NCBI GenBank assembly: GCA_025357995.1
Contig: JANYLF010000183.1
Coordinates: forward strand, 1 to 6,385
Source: Acidimicrobiia bacterium
Lineage (GTDB): Bacteria; Actinomycetota; Acidimicrobiia; IMCC26256; JAENVU01
Length of the DNA stretch: 6,385 nucleotides
Direction of reading: 5' to 3'
This document shows, piece by piece, positions 5,646 through 6,385 of this stretch. Position numbers and translations under genes: made by a program. A model generated the notes under the pieces. The model worked only from the letters and a program-made list of their open reading frames with translations, was not told the DNA's origin and searched no databases. Positions within the stretch are counted from its first letter, which is position 1. Each line of letters begins with the position of its first letter.

Positions 5646-6385
5646 TCACGCGTGCACCGACTCGATCGCGGCGAGGCGCGCCTCGCCGGCGGCAACGGTC
5701 TCGGCCTCGGCGGCGCTTTCGTCGGAGATGCGCAACAGCAACGCGAGGATCACGAAGTTCGCGACAAGCGACGAGCCGCCGTACGACACGAACGGAAGCG
5801 TGACGCCGGTCAGTGGAATGACGCGAGTGACGCCACCGACGATGACGAACGTCTGCACGCCGAGAATCGTGGCGAGACCGGCCGCGAACAGCTGTGAGAA
5901 CGGTCGCGATGCTTGCAGCGCGATCCGGTACGCGCTGCCGACGAGGAGGAGGAACGCGGCGACCACCGCGACGGTTCCGAGAAGCCCGAGTTCTTCGCCG
6001 ATGGCGGCGAGGATGAAGTCCGAGCGGTTCACGGGAATGAGGTTGGGATTCCCGAGCCCGATTCCGCGTCCGGCGAAGCCGCCGCTGCCGAAGGCGAACA
6101 AGCTCTGCGTGAGTTGATACCCGTGGACGCGGGTGTCGGCCCACGGGTTGATCCAGATGCTCACGCGTTCTTGCACGTGCGCGAACGCCTGGTACGCGAT
6201 CGCGACGGCGCCGATGAATAGGCCCAGCCCGGCAATGAGGTACGCGCTGCGCAGCGTCGCGATGTAAAGCATGGCGACGAACACCGCAAAGAAGAGCAGC
6301 GAAGAACCCAGGTCCTTCTGCTGGACGAGGATCAGGATCGCGACCCCCCAGGGCACGAGCAGCGGTCCGAGGTGCTTCGGGTCGG
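5646..6385 (-). CDS. rodA: SEDS-family peptidoglycan glycosyltransferase RodA (FtsW/RodA/SpoVE), C-terminal part
   Basis: The frame is open to the right edge, so the start and first helices are missing; 245 complete codons remain of a protein usually 370-470 residues long. SEDS proteins polymerise lipid II into glycan strands and pair with a class B PBP. Visible family motifs (fragment numbering) are QKDLGSSLLFF (22-32), NRSDFILAAIGEELG (119-133), whose Asp122 aligns with the essential Asp of RodA TDFIFAV motifs, and LPFVSYGGSSLVANF (196-210). Several hydrophobic helices separate them, and the end is a short charged, Ala/Glu-rich cytoplasmic tail. Position immediately before pbpA matches Rv0017c and favours the name RodA over FtsW, but sequence motifs alone do not separate the two. 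The GTG at 6354-6356 is internal, because the conserved sequence continues upstream of it (DPKHLGPLL). Confidence 0.93.
   Translation of the reverse strand, partial: DPKHLGPLLVPWGVAILILVQQKDLGSSLLFFAVFVAMLYIATLRSAYLIAGLGLFIGAVAIAYQAFAHVQERVSIWINPWADTRVHGYQLTQSLFAFGSGGFAGRGIGLGNPNLIPVNRSDFILAAIGEELGLLGTVAVVAAFLLLVGSAYRIALQASRPFSQLFAAGLATILGVQTFVIVGGVTRVIPLTGVTLPFVSYGGSSLVANFVILALLLRISDESAAEAETVAAGEARLAAIESVHA

Noticed and set aside
5633..5695. Upstream ATG start for pbpA at 5695
   Set aside because: It overlaps the rodA end and adds 21 Arg/Ser-rich residues before the signal anchor; GTG 5632 has a well-spaced GAGGTG and fits the family length.

Overview
The window is a piece of ordinary core chromosome from a high-GC actinobacterium. 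No gene looks foreign, and I see no insertion sequence, CRISPR array, prophage or RNA gene. The content and order (crgA, a trpG/pabA-type amidotransferase, then leftward pknB, pbpA and rodA) match the conserved block near the replication origin of Actinobacteria, for example Rv0011c to Rv0017c of Mycobacterium tuberculosis. Differences from that layout are the absence of pknA between pbpA and pknB, a mutY-like gene placed after pknB, and no counterpart of Rv0012. I infer a deep-branching actinobacterium, perhaps of the Acidimicrobiia, but the class is a guess from gene order and cannot be proven from this window.

Layout, left to right. Bases 1-469 are rightward: the 3' end of a thiolase gene, followed 3 bases later by a gene for a small membrane protein with a Cys/His cluster. 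Bases 470-537 lie between convergent genes and hold a perfect DnaA-box 9-mer (TTATCCACA) and a perfect 8-bp hairpin. Then come leftward crgA and, divergently, rightward trpG/pabA, with about 56 bases or fewer between them. trpG/pabA converges on mutY, and a 7-bp inverted repeat contains both stop codons. From 1434 to the right edge everything is leftward and tightly packed: rodA (5' end outside the window), pbpA, pknB and mutY in order of transcription, with gaps of 13, 57 and 14 bases.

Functionally, RodA (SEDS glycosyltransferase) and PbpA (class B transpeptidase) form a septal or elongation peptidoglycan synthase pair. PknB is a membrane Ser/Thr kinase with four extracellular PASTA repeats that senses cell-wall material and controls growth. 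CrgA is a small membrane protein that links divisome and wall synthases. The amidotransferase feeds ammonia to anthranilate or aminodeoxychorismate synthesis, and MutY is a DNA repair glycosylase. The points most worth a second look are the DnaA-box/hairpin element at 487-519 and a Glu in place of the usual catalytic Asp in the MutY-like protein. I do not see an undescribed multi-gene system. No gene-free stretch exceeds 300 bases.
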